Assembly (NCBI GenBank): GCA_016929495.1
Contig: JAFGIS010000477.1
Span: forward strand, 1 to 35,008
From: Polyangiaceae bacterium
Lineage (GTDB): Bacteria; Myxococcota_A; Polyangia; Polyangiales; Polyangiaceae
DNA length: 35,008 nt
Direction of reading: 5' to 3'
The notes below the pieces were generated by a model. That model saw only the letters and a list, made by a program, of their open reading frames with translations, was not told where the DNA came from and did not search any database. The translations under genes and the position numbers were made by a program. Shown here in pieces: positions 8,299 to 16,324 of this stretch (its first letter is position 1; each line of letters opens with the position of its first letter).

Positions 8299-8713
8299 CG
8301 TTGCAGCGTGCGCGATCGAGCCAGGCTTGGAGCATGATGGCGGCGGCTGCGCTGTCTACCCTCGAACGAGCCTTCTTCTGGTCGAGCCCCTGCTCAGCGA
8401 GTCTGGAGTACGCCTCCTTGGTGGTCCAGCGCTCGTCCATGAGCTCGACTCTGATTCCAGTGTCTCGGGACAACCGCTGGGCAAACGCGCGTGCCTGGCG
8501 GGCTGCCGGGCCCTCGTGGCCTCGCAGAGTCCGCGGCAGCCCCACGATGAAAAGGTCGATGCCTTCGTCACCTGCAATTCGAGACAAGGAGGCGACCAGC
8601 CGGCCCGCATCATGCCCCGGCAGGCAGGGACGGGTGTGGGCGATGGCCCCAAGCTCGTCGCTGACGGCGAGGCCAACGCGCACTCGGCCGAGGTCGATGG
8701 CGGCTGCACGCAT
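8258..8713 (-). CDS. ruvX: Putative pre-16S rRNA nuclease / Holliday junction resolvase family protein
   Basis: A 151-residue RNase H-fold protein of the RuvX (YqgF) family, needed for maturation of the 16S rRNA 5' end in E. coli. Seen: AIDLGRVRVGLAVSDE at the start (first acidic residue at 7), LFIVGLPRTLRG in the middle, ELMDERWTTKEA (second acidic site) and RVDSAAAAIMLQAWLD near the end. The start at 8713 places the DLG motif at its usual distance; a longer open frame upstream has no family signal. The 3' end overlaps mltG by 41 bases. A C-terminal Asp-rich tail (DHDDDERFAP) is unremarkable. It is divergent from hisS, with 148 bases between them for both promoters. Confidence 0.93.
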   Translation of the reverse strand: MRAAAIDLGRVRVGLAVSDELGAIAHTRPCLPGHDAGRLVASLSRIAGDEGIDLFIVGLPRTLRGHEGPAARQARAFAQRLSRDTGIRVELMDERWTTKEAYSRLAEQGLDQKKARSRVDSAAAAIMLQAWLDRARCNDAGDHDDDERFAP

Positions 8714-8861
8714 GCGCTGTTTCGTGTAGCACGAGCTGCCCGAGCGTGCGGCTCTGGCGCAGGAAATGGTCAGCGCGCTTGACCTGGCCCTCGGCTCCGA
8801 GCATAAGCGCCACGGCAAGACACGAGGACCCCCGAGACCCCTGTAGCTCAGTCGAGAAGAG

Positions 8862-10157
8862 ATGCGATTCCGCGCCGTCAAGGGGATGAACGACATCCTC
8901 CCCGACGAGATGCAGCGCTGGCACCGGCTCGAGAGGGCCTTCCGCCGGACGGTGGAGCTGTACGGGTACCAGGAGGTTCGCGTTCCCATCGTGGAGTCGA
9001 CGGATCTGTTCGTGCGCTCGATGGGCGAGAGCACCGACGTCGTCTCCAAGGAGATGTACAGTTTCGACCGTCACAGCGAGTCACTTGCCTTGCGACCGGA
9101 AGGCACCGCCGGTGTGGTGCGTGCCTACGTGGAGCACTCGACGCACGCACACGAGCCGGTCACGCGCTGGTACTACCTGGGGCCCATGTTCCGCGCCGAG
9201 CGCCCGCAACGGGGTCGCTATCGGCAGTTCTACCAGGCCGGTTGCGAGCTTCTCGGTGACGGCGGGCCTGCGTCGGACGCCGAAATGATCGAGATGTTGT
9301 GCGAGTTCCTGCGCCGGCTCGGGATCGGAGAGCTGGAGGTCCGGGTCAACTGCATGGGCGGGCCCGAAACCCGGGAACGGTATCGACAGGTGCTCGTCGA
9401 CTACTTCCGTCCTCGGGCAGCCGCTCTCAGTGGGCACGCCCGTGAGCGTGTGGAGCGCAATCCGCTTCGGATCCTCGACTCCAAGGACCCGCGGGACATC
9501 GAGGCCTCGCGTGAGGCTCCGCGCTTGCTCGACCATCTAGCCGAGAGTGATCGGGAGCACTGGCTCGGCTTGCGGTCCGCACTGGACGCGTTCGGTATGC
9601 CCTACGTCGTGGACCCTCTGCTCGTGCGAGGACTGGACTACTACACGCGCACGCTGTTCGAGGTTTGTTCGACTTCGGGCGCCATCGGCAGTCAGAACGC
9701 CCTGATTGGCGGAGGCCGGTACGACACGCTCGTCGCACAGCTTGGAGGACCCGCGACGCCTGCCATCGGCTTTGCGATGGGGCTCGAACGCCTCCTGCTC
9801 GTCATGCCCGATGCTGTCGAAGTGGCGCCGCCCCTGTGTTTCATCGCGCCGGTCGGGCCGCAAGCGGTCCGTTTCGGGCTGCTCCTGGCGCGTGAGCTCA
9901 GGAGTCTCGGTGTGCGCGCCGAACTCGACGCGCGCGGGCGCTCGATGAAGGCAATGCTGCGTCGAGCCGACAGCATGCGTGCACGGATGTGCATGGTGCT
10001 GGGCGACGCCGAGCTCGCGCGAAGCGTGGTGGCGGTCAAGGACCTCGAACGGCACACACAACAAGACGTGGCGGCCGACCAGGCTGCCCGTTTCGTGGCC
10101 GAGCTTCTCGAACGGTCCGAGGATCCGCCAACGGATGCTCAGGGAGGTCGCCCTTGA
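8862..10157 (+). CDS. hisS: Histidyl-tRNA synthetase
   Basis: A 431-residue class II aminoacyl-tRNA synthetase charging tRNA-His. Motif 1 region at about 35-60; ALRPEGTAG (76-84); motif 2 with FRAERPQRGRYRQF (110-123, Arg111); the histidine-specific loop LVRGLDYYTRT (254-264, Arg256); motif 3 GFAMGLERLL (303-312). The C-terminal anticodon-binding domain runs from about 325 to 415. A purine-rich GAGAAGAG directly precedes ATG. The stop TGA overlaps the TTG start of the next gene in the bases TTGA, so the downstream exported protein is coupled to hisS, which is unusual company for a synthetase. Confidence 0.97.
   Translation: MRFRAVKGMNDILPDEMQRWHRLERAFRRTVELYGYQEVRVPIVESTDLFVRSMGESTDVVSKEMYSFDRHSESLALRPEGTAGVVRAYVEHSTHAHEPVTRWYYLGPMFRAERPQRGRYRQFYQAGCELLGDGGPASDAEMIEMLCEFLRRLGIGELEVRVNCMGGPETRERYRQVLVDYFRPRAAALSGHARERVERNPLRILDSKDPRDIEASREAPRLLDHLAESDREHWLGLRSALDAFGMPYVVDPLLVRGLDYYTRTLFEVCSTSGAIGSQNALIGGGRYDTLVAQLGGPATPAIGFAMGLERLLLVMPDAVEVAPPLCFIAPVGPQAVRFGLLLARELRSLGVRAELDARGRSMKAMLRRADSMRARMCMVLGDAELARSVVAVKDLERHTQQDVAADQAARFVAELLERSEDPPTDAQGGRP
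10142..10147 (+). promoter_or_regulatory. Ribosome binding site GGGAGG inside hisS that supports a TTG start
   Basis: GGGAGG lies six bases before TTG 10154. Together with the signal peptide that begins exactly there, it decides the start of the downstream gene against the longer open frame overlapping hisS. Confidence 0.75.
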
Positions 10158-11905
10158 CGCCGGTGCGTGCCTTGCGCGCTACCGTAGCGGTGTTCGGCTG
10201 GGTGGCGGCGCTCGCCGGGCCGAAGGTCGCTCGGGCCCAGGACGACATGTTCGGTCCAGGCTTGTCGCCCATGGGCGGCATGGGCGGGCCGGCGCCCAGT
10301 AGCAGCGGGAGCCAAGCTCCGCCCAAGAAGGCGCCCGACGGGACTCCGGAGTTGCACGCGGCACCGGGGGGCGGAGAAAGCACGTTGCCTGCAGGCGCAG
10401 AGCCCGCGCTGCCCGATGAACCCCTCAAGATATCGCCGCAGGTGCGCGAGCGGCTCGGCTCGGACCTCGAGCTCGACCTGCGCCCTGTCGGCCTCGGGCA
10501 AGAGCCGCGCTACAAATGGTACGGCCCCTACTTCGAGGAGCACAACGGACAGTACCGCTTCCGCACGGTCGTTCCGCTCTGGGCCGAGCGCCGTCAGCCC
10601 TCGTTGCGCGACCCGACGCGGGTCGACCGCGCATCCCTCTACGGCGGCTTCTACTACAACCGGCGCAGTCCAGAGCATGCGGACGATATTCTGTTCCCGT
10701 TATTCTGGAATCTGCGGGATCCCAGTGAGCCCAGCCGAACGACGATCGTCGGCCCTTTCGTCAATCGGGTGGCTCCGGGCGAACGGGACAATTGGCTGGC
10801 TCCGCTGTACTTCACCGGCAAACGCAGGGACGGCGGCTACACGCTCGTTCCCCCGCTGCTGACCTATACGCACGCCAATGCCAAAGGCGGCTTCAACCTG
10901 GTCGGCCCTGGTTTCTGCTCGTGGAAGGGCGGGCCGTCCTGCGACGCGCGGACGGCCGAAGACATCGATTTCGGCATCGCTCCCCTGTACTTCTTCGGGC
11001 AGAACGCGGAGACGAAGTACGAAGTCATCCCGCCGCTCGTCCACTACTACGGCTACGACGATCGGGACCTCTCCTGGCTCAACATCTGGGGCCCCTACTA
11101 CCGAGAGCACACCCAGAAGCGCGACATGCTGCATCTGCTCCCGGTCTATTGGAGCATACGCGGAGAGAATGAGCGCCACACCACCGTTTTTCCCTTGTTC
11201 CACTACGGCTGGAAGGACAAGGCCTGGCTGTTCGTCAATCCGTTGTTCTTGCTCGGACGCGGTCAAGAGGCGGAGAGCACCTTCGTCACCTGGGGCTACG
11301 CGCGCTACCGCGGTCGTACGTCACTGGACATGATCACACCCCTGTACTGGCACTATCGCGATCCGGACATCGGCCTGGACGAGAAGCTCCTGTTGCCCTT
11401 CCTCTACTCGCGTACCAGCCCGCGAGAGAGCAACCAGGCTTTCGTTCCTTTCTGGGCGCATTTCGACCGCTTCGCGATCGAAGAAACGACGTGGATCACC
11501 CCGCTCTTTCGCCACTCGCACGGTCTGCGTGGGTGGTCGACGGCCGTCAATCCGGTTCTCTACATCGGGCGCAACGGGCGGGACACGCACTTCGTCGTCG
11601 CTCCCGTTTTCTGGGATTTCGCCGGACCCGACTCGCGTTCCACGGTGGGATTCCCGCTCTACTGGCGTTTTGCGGATCGCCAATCCGTCAACCAGCTCGT
11701 GGGCAACGTCTTCTACAACGAGAAGAAGGTGGCGCACGGTCTCGACTGGCAGCTGCACATCTTCCCTGCGTTCTCGTATGGCGAAACGCCGGACGGACAC
11801 TGGTGGAACTTGCTGTATGGCCTGGCTGGATACACTCGGCGTGGCGACCTCGTGAGAGTGCGCGCGCTCTGGATCCCGATCACCTTGTCGGGCGGGGAGG
11901 ATTGA
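10154..11905 (+). CDS. Exported aromatic-rich repeat protein, function unknown
   Basis: A 583-residue protein starting with TTG, coupled to hisS. Residues 1-28 are a signal peptide (Arg near the start, hydrophobic core, cleavage likely after ARA before QDD). Residues 30-110 are Gly/Pro-rich and look disordered. From about 115 to the end the protein is a string of short beta-like units with a recurring pattern hydrophobic-Pro-Leu-aromatic-aromatic: VVPLWAER, LFPLFWNLRDP, LAPLYFTGK, IAPLYFFGQ, LLPVYWSIRG, VFPLFHYGW, ITPLYWHYRDP, FVPFWAHFD, VAPVFWDFAGP, GFPLYWRFAD. About ten units lie 25 to 60 residues apart, with acidic or Arg/Asp turns between. I do not recognise a named family. An outer-membrane barrel or a periplasmic propeller-like fold are both possible. 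A small hairpin and a palindrome follow the gene. Confidence 0.88.
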   Translation: MTPVRALRATVAVFGWVAALAGPKVARAQDDMFGPGLSPMGGMGGPAPSSSGSQAPPKKAPDGTPELHAAPGGGESTLPAGAEPALPDEPLKISPQVRERLGSDLELDLRPVGLGQEPRYKWYGPYFEEHNGQYRFRTVVPLWAERRQPSLRDPTRVDRASLYGGFYYNRRSPEHADDILFPLFWNLRDPSEPSRTTIVGPFVNRVAPGERDNWLAPLYFTGKRRDGGYTLVPPLLTYTHANAKGGFNLVGPGFCSWKGGPSCDARTAEDIDFGIAPLYFFGQNAETKYEVIPPLVHYYGYDDRDLSWLNIWGPYYREHTQKRDMLHLLPVYWSIRGENERHTTVFPLFHYGWKDKAWLFVNPLFLLGRGQEAESTFVTWGYARYRGRTSLDMITPLYWHYRDPDIGLDEKLLLPFLYSRTSPRESNQAFVPFWAHFDRFAIEETTWITPLFRHSHGLRGWSTAVNPVLYIGRNGRDTHFVVAPVFWDFAGPDSRSTVGFPLYWRFADRQSVNQLVGNVFYNEKKVAHGLDWQLHIFPAFSYGETPDGHWWNLLYGLAGYTRRGDLVRVRALWIPITLSGGED

Positions 11906-11932
11906 GCCGCCTACGCCCCCGACCGGGCGAGG

Positions 11933-11951
11933 GCGGCGAAAAACCCGCCGC
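11933..11951. terminator. Weak hairpin after the repeat-protein gene
   Basis: GCGGCG and CGCCGC pair around a seven-base AAAAACC loop, 28 bases after the stop. It has only 6 bp and no T-run, so a terminator role is uncertain. Confidence 0.3.
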
Positions 11952-11990
11952 TTCCCAGCGATCTGATCCGCGGCACCCCTTGTTCTTGGG

Positions 11991-12012
11991 CATCGTCTCA
12001 ATTGAAACGATG
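11991..12012. repeat. Palindrome, copy 2 of the CATCGTTTCA motif
   Basis: Arms CATCGTCTCA and TGAAACGATG with two bases between; one mismatch within the arms. The right arm is identical to the copy at 1533-1554. It lies between the convergent ends of the repeat-protein gene and the methyltransferase gene. Confidence 0.55.
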
Positions 12013-12031
12013 CACTGGCCAAAACACGAAC

Positions 12032-12868
12032 TCAGTCCCGCTCCGATGCGCCCTGGCCGAGGAATGGCACGAAGTTGACTCCCATCAGCTCGTCGCGATC
12101 GAAGGCATCCGGGTCGGCGCCGGGCTTCAGCCGCGTCCAGCGCTCGAGATACTGCACGTCGTTTCCTGGCCCCACGGGGATGATGAGCTTCCCCCCGACG
12201 GCGAGCTGCTCGAGCAGCGGCGGCGGAACCTCCTCGGGCGCTGCGGTCACGATGACGACATCGAACGGCGCAGCCGTCGGCCATCCCTGGTAGCCGTCGC
12301 CTACCCTGAGATGCACCCGGTCGGGACCGTAGCCCAGTCTGCGCAGGTTCTTCTCGCCGAATGCGGCAACGTCGGGCAGGTACTCGATGCTGTAGACTTC
12401 GCCGCACACCTCGGAGAGCACCGCGGCCTGGTAGCCGCTGCCGGTGCCGATTTCCAGGCATTTGCTGGTCGGTTTCGGGCGGGCGGCCTCAGTCATCGCC
12501 GCCACGATGAAGGGTTGGCTGATCGTCTGGTCGTGCCCGATGGGCAGAGGATGGTCTGCGTACGCCTCAGCCTGCAGGGCTGCGGGCACGAACGCATGCC
12601 TCGGCACCGTGCGCATGGCGTCCAGCACGCGCCGGTCCGCGATGCCCTCTTCTGCGAGCTGGCGAACGAGCGCGCGACGCTCTGCGACGCGCGCCGCGAA
12701 CGGTCCGCGCCGGGCCGAGGCCGCGCCAGCAGAGCTACCGGTCGGGCGCGCTCCGGCCAGGGGATGCTTCGACGCGGCGTTGTGGCTGACAGGCTCAGGG
12801 CTGGTGCACGCGGTGAGCAGAGCCGGCACCGCGATCGCGCAGCAGCGGGCTGACAGGAACCCTCGCAT
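12032..12868 (-). CDS. pcm: Protein-L-isoaspartate O-methyltransferase with a lipoprotein signal
   Basis: A 278-residue protein. Residues 1-21 are a lipoprotein signal ending in the lipobox LTAC (Cys21, then Thr-Ser). Residues 22-60 are a linker rich in Ala and Ser. The rest is a complete PCMT domain: MRTVPRHAFVP, GHDQTISQPFIVAAMTE, the S-adenosylmethionine loop LEIGTGSGYQAAVL, VYSIEYLPDV, VGDGYQGWP, FDVVIVTAAPEEVP and GGKLIIPVG, in the standard order. PCMT repairs isoaspartyl residues in damaged proteins by methylation. ATG 12868 is chosen because it starts the signal exactly; a GTG 33 bases upstream would place a charged stretch before it. An envelope location is unusual, since the methyl donor is cytoplasmic. 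The methyltransferase call is firm; export rests on the signal alone. Confidence 0.9.
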   Translation of the reverse strand: MRGFLSARCCAIAVPALLTACTSPEPVSHNAASKHPLAGARPTGSSAGAASARRGPFAARVAERRALVRQLAEEGIADRRVLDAMRTVPRHAFVPAALQAEAYADHPLPIGHDQTISQPFIVAAMTEAARPKPTSKCLEIGTGSGYQAAVLSEVCGEVYSIEYLPDVAAFGEKNLRRLGYGPDRVHLRVGDGYQGWPTAAPFDVVIVTAAPEEVPPPLLEQLAVGGKLIIPVGPGNDVQYLERWTRLKPGADPDAFDRDELMGVNFVPFLGQGASERD

Positions 12869-13318
12869 GCCGGCAGCATGCGGCGTTCGGCAGCGCGACA
12901 CAAGATCCGGGCGTCGCCCGCCGACAGAGGCCGCCTACGCCTGGTTGCGTGCCCACGGCGAGTGCACTGGCTGGGCCCGGAAAGGCCCACCGCAGTACAT
13001 CGAGGGACGCTTCAGAAAGGCCGTATCGACGCCCCGCCTGGGAATTCTCAGTATGCCACGAGTCGCGCGCAGGCGCTCGCAGGGACTGGAGGGTTTTTTT
13101 CGAGCGTTGCCGCAGATGACACCGCTGTCGCGCTGTGTGACGCCCCCCGTCACCGGTTGCCACCCGGGTGCGACCGGGGGCCGCTCGCCACGCAGTTCGG
13201 TACGGCGTGCTTTGGCTCGTACGGCGAACGTGATGCGGGCGCATGACCAAGGATCCACGTTCGGCACGGGTGATGCAAGGTGGGTAGCGCGGCCCCCCGC
13301 ACGGGAAGGAGACCCGGG
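12869..13318. other. Gene-free stretch between pcm and the 203-residue gene
   Basis: No ORF here has family or composition support. Two symmetric sites are visible: a perfect 6-bp inverted repeat GTGACG/CGTCAC around five C (13137-13153), and the palindrome CACCCGGGTG (13161-13170) flanked by CGGT and ACCG. They lie 140-180 bases before the start at 13319 and could be operator sites for that gene. A run of seven T lies at 13094-13100. Confidence 0.4.
13306..13311 (+). promoter_or_regulatory. Ribosome binding site AAGGAG for the 203-residue gene
   Basis: AAGGAG lies seven bases before ATG 13319. It is one of the best Shine-Dalgarno sites in the window and sets the start against an earlier in-frame codon at 13280. 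Confidence 0.8.
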
Positions 13319-13930
13319 ATGAACCAGGAGCCCGCCAACCGATGCCCCGAGATTGACGTGTGCCGCGACCTCGACCAGTTCTTCCTCGAGGTCGTTCAGA
13401 CCGTGCGCCGGCAGCGGGTCTACGAAGCAACGGCTGGCGCCGCGACGTACGTAGCGGGTCTTCTCGCCGACCGCGCCCGTGCGGGCGAAGGCGAAACTTG
13501 CTTCGATCGCCCCCTGACTCTGATTCTGGCCGAGGCACTCGACAAGGTCGGCCTGCAACGCTTCGAGCGGCTGCGTCAGATCGGCGACGACGTGCTCTAC
13601 ACGACGGGCTTCTTCGTCGAGCATCTCGAAAGCCGCGGCATCGAGCAGCACTACGTCGAACAGCTCGGTGCGCGTGCCTATGCGACCGCCGGCCGGATGC
13701 TCTTCACCGACAGCCCCGGTGCGCTATTCGACGAGCTTGCGGACAGGTTTCCGATGTTCGTTGCGTTGGTACACGACGTCGCCGATACGCTGACCGCCAG
13801 CGCGCTCTCGTCGCACAAGAAGCTGCTCGAGATGTACGAGGGTTGGCTCAGAACTGGAAGTGTGGCCTTGGCCGAGGCCCTCGCTCGGAGCGGACTCGTT
13901 CCCCTGCGGGGCAACCAGACACTGCAGTAA
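13319..13930 (+). CDS. Conserved-looking helical protein, function unknown
   Basis: A 203-residue soluble protein with no signal peptide or membrane segment. It reads as mostly alpha-helical throughout: LDQFFLEVVQTVRRQRVYEAT (in two pieces, residues 18-38), LTLILAEALDKVG, ERLRQIGDDVLYTTGFFVEHL, YVEQLGARAYATAGRML, FDELADRFPMFVALVHDVADTL, then a C-terminal KLLEMYEGWLRTGS stretch. There are only two cysteines, both near the N-terminal half. I recognise no catalytic motif and do not assign a family. The strong ribosome site, normal codon use and isolated position suggest a real, well-translated gene. Its 3' end faces the trehalose gene with 29 bases between. Confidence 0.82.
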   Translation: MNQEPANRCPEIDVCRDLDQFFLEVVQTVRRQRVYEATAGAATYVAGLLADRARAGEGETCFDRPLTLILAEALDKVGLQRFERLRQIGDDVLYTTGFFVEHLESRGIEQHYVEQLGARAYATAGRMLFTDSPGALFDELADRFPMFVALVHDVADTLTASALSSHKKLLEMYEGWLRTGSVALAEALARSGLVPLRGNQTLQ

Positions 13931-13959
13931 GGCGCTTTCGGGCGGCGCTGCGCAGCCGG

Positions 13960-16155
13960 TCAACTGCGCCGACGCCACGCCTGGACCAAGCCCTCGAGCT
14001 CGTCGAGCAACTCCGTGAGCGACTCGACCCACGTCGTGGCCAGAGGAGTCTGCGCGCCCATTGCGCACGTAACGGTGCGATCACGCCACGACGCGGGAAC
14101 GGCTTCGCACATCGGCTCGTCCGTCGTTTCGTCGCCGACGACGAGCAGCCAGTCCGCGTCGGCGTACTGGTCGAGCAGGCGCGTCACGGCATGCCGCTTG
14201 CTCAACCCTTCGGGTCGGATCTCGACCGTCCTTTTTCCTCGGTGCACCGTGTAGGGCTGGCCCTTGAGCTGCTCCTCCAGCAACATCAACAACTCTCGGG
14301 CTTGAAGGTGCGCATGATCGGGCTCGGCAGACCGGAAGTGCCATAGGGCGCCCGCCGCGCGGTACTCCACGGCACTACCGGGGGTCAGCCTCACGAACTC
14401 GCGCAGCAAGGGATCGACGAGATCCTTGAGCGAGCTCGAGCTGGCCAGCACGTGCGGCTGCCAGGTTCCGCCCGGGGGCCGCGTGGCCAGGTTGTGTTCG
14501 CTCACCAGCCCGACTCTCGGGTCGGTGAACCACTCCTCGAGCGTCTCGCCCGTGTGCCCGCTGACGACATACGTCGTGGCGAACGATGCCAGATCCGTGA
14601 GCAGCCGGACGAGTCGCGGATCCGGACGCCCTTCGGCAGAGCCCGGAGCCGGCAGGTGCAGCAGGCCGTCTCCCAGGAGCAGCAAGGGCCGTCGGGCCTT
14701 GTGGGCCATCCCAGCCAGCGGCATGGTTCCGAGTCGCAGCCTGGCCGTCGGGTGTCGACTTTCGCCGGCCGTTTGCTCCAGTTGCCCGAGGAAATGCCCT
14801 GACCACCAGGTGGCGGTGTTCTCCGAGACGAAACGGACCATGCTTCGGAACTGCTCGGGGCTGGTGCCGGGACGCTCCAGGCATTCGGCCAGGGCTGCTG
14901 CGACCTCGTCCGTGTTGTACGGATTGACCAGGCGAGCGCCTGGAAGGCAGTGAGCAGCACCGGTGAATTCGCTCAGAATCAGCGTGCCACCTCGCTCGGC
15001 ACGCGCGGCGACGTACTCCAGTGCTACGAGGTTCATGCCGTCGCGAACCGGCGTGATCAGCGCGATGTCAGCCGCGCGATATAGGCCTGTCAGCCTCGCG
15101 GGCGACACGCTCTGGTTGACGTACACGACCGGCATGAAGCTCGAGGTGCCGTAGCGGCCGTTGATGCGGCCCACGAGTTCGTCGACTTCGCGCTTGAGAT
15201 GCTGGTAGTCGCTGACCGTCATGCGGGAAGGAGCCGCCACCTGGATGAGCACCACGCGATGACGCCAGCGCGGATACGTCTCGAGCAGCTGCTCGAACGC
15301 CCGAAGCTTTTCGACGATGCCCTTGGTGTAGTCGAACCGATCGACTCCGACGATGATCTTCAGACCAGCGTATGTAACCTGAAGGCTCGCGAGCTCCTGA
15401 CGGGCCTCCCGGCTCTCGCCCATTTCGGCGATCTTCTCCGGATCGATGCCGATCGGGAGAGCCGCCACACGGGTCTGGCGAGCGCCGAACCGTACTCCTT
15501 CGTGCGTGAACTCGGCGCCGAGCACGCGCACGGCGGCGCTGCGGAAGTTGGCCGCGTATTCATGCGCGTTGAACGCGACCAAATCCGCGCCGAGCATCCC
15601 TTCGAGCACCGGCTCCCGCTGCGGCAATGCGCGGTACGTCTCCGGCGCCGGAAATGGGGTATGCATGAAGAACCCGACGGGGTTGGTGACACCTCGCTGG
15701 CGCAGCAGTGCCGGAAGCAGCGTCAACTGGAAATCGTGCACCCAGATTACGTCCGCCGGCTGCGCAGAGGCGGCAATGGCCTCGGCGAACGCATCGTTGA
15801 CGGCCCGGTAGGAGTGCCAGCCTCCCGCATCGAAGCGCGTGCGCTCGATTCGGCCGTGGAACAGCGGCCAGAGTGTCTGATTCGAGAAGCTCTGGTGGAA
15901 ACCCTCGATATCGGTCTGGCGAATGAACACCGGTTTGCTGCCGTGCTTGTCGAGCTCGGCGCGGAGCTGTGCGTGGTCCGAGTCTGGCACGTACGTTCCG
16001 GGCCAGCCGAACCACGTGAACGGGCGACGTCGAGCCACCCACAGCAGCGCGGTGACCAGACCGCCCAGGCTCGGCGCGGCCTCCCATCCCGCGTCGCGCT
16101 GCGTGAGCGAGACCGGCAGCCGGGCAGACGCCACAATGAGCCCAGGAGTTTGCAT
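13960..16155 (-). CDS. otsA: Trehalose-6-phosphate synthase fused to a degenerate trehalose-phosphatase domain
   Basis: A 731-residue fusion. Residues 1-465 are a GT20 trehalose-6-phosphate synthase, joining UDP-glucose and glucose-6-phosphate: IVASARLP (7-14), GGLVTALL (31-38), WFGWPG (48-53), [10 protein letters not shown] (91-100), WVHDFQL (138-144), FFMHTPFP (162-169), [10 protein letters not shown] (270-279) and [16 protein letters not shown] (368-383). Residues 488-731 align with the HAD-type phosphatase (OtsB). The nucleophile motif, usually Asp-Tyr-Asp-Gly-Thr-Leu, reads Leu494-Gly-Asp496-Gly-Leu-Leu: the first Asp is gone and the second kept. SGR is SGH (532-534) and AEHG is SEHN. 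The late motif GDETTDE (674-680) and Lys653 remain. The synthase should work; the phosphatase domain is probably inactive and perhaps regulatory. No separate otsB is in the window. ATG 16155 gives the usual N-terminus. Confidence 0.93.
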   Translation of the reverse strand: MQTPGLIVASARLPVSLTQRDAGWEAAPSLGGLVTALLWVARRRPFTWFGWPGTYVPDSDHAQLRAELDKHGSKPVFIRQTDIEGFHQSFSNQTLWPLFHGRIERTRFDAGGWHSYRAVNDAFAEAIAASAQPADVIWVHDFQLTLLPALLRQRGVTNPVGFFMHTPFPAPETYRALPQREPVLEGMLGADLVAFNAHEYAANFRSAAVRVLGAEFTHEGVRFGARQTRVAALPIGIDPEKIAEMGESREARQELASLQVTYAGLKIIVGVDRFDYTKGIVEKLRAFEQLLETYPRWRHRVVLIQVAAPSRMTVSDYQHLKREVDELVGRINGRYGTSSFMPVVYVNQSVSPARLTGLYRAADIALITPVRDGMNLVALEYVAARAERGGTLILSEFTGAAHCLPGARLVNPYNTDEVAAALAECLERPGTSPEQFRSMVRFVSENTATWWSGHFLGQLEQTAGESRHPTARLRLGTMPLAGMAHKARRPLLLLGDGLLHLPAPGSAEGRPDPRLVRLLTDLASFATTYVVSGHTGETLEEWFTDPRVGLVSEHNLATRPPGGTWQPHVLASSSSLKDLVDPLLREFVRLTPGSAVEYRAAGALWHFRSAEPDHAHLQARELLMLLEEQLKGQPYTVHRGKRTVEIRPEGLSKRHAVTRLLDQYADADWLLVVGDETTDEPMCEAVPASWRDRTVTCAMGAQTPLATTWVESLTELLDELEGLVQAWRRRS

Positions 16156-16324
16156 GCACCGCGTTTATGTCACAGCCGCCGTGGGACTTCCAAGAGCTGA
16201 GTCCGACGTCCACCGGTCCGATGTCGCGCTTCGGCCGTGGGGGAAGCGGTGCCTACAACGAGTCGATCTATGCGCCGGGCCGCCGGCCGGTACCCGGCGG
16301 GCTGCAGGCGGCCCCTCCAGGCGA

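Noticed and set aside
8843-8854. GTAGCTCAGTCG just before hisS resembles a tRNA D-arm
   Set aside because: No acceptor stem, anticodon arm or T-arm can be built around it, and hisS starts within 10 bases.
11991-12012. ATTGAAAC inside the palindrome resembles the 3' end of many CRISPR repeats
   Set aside because: A solitary short palindrome; no regular repeats or spacers.
13947-13956. 10-bp palindrome GCTGCGCAGC between convergent genes as a terminator
   Set aside because: No loop space and no T-run; common by chance in this base composition.
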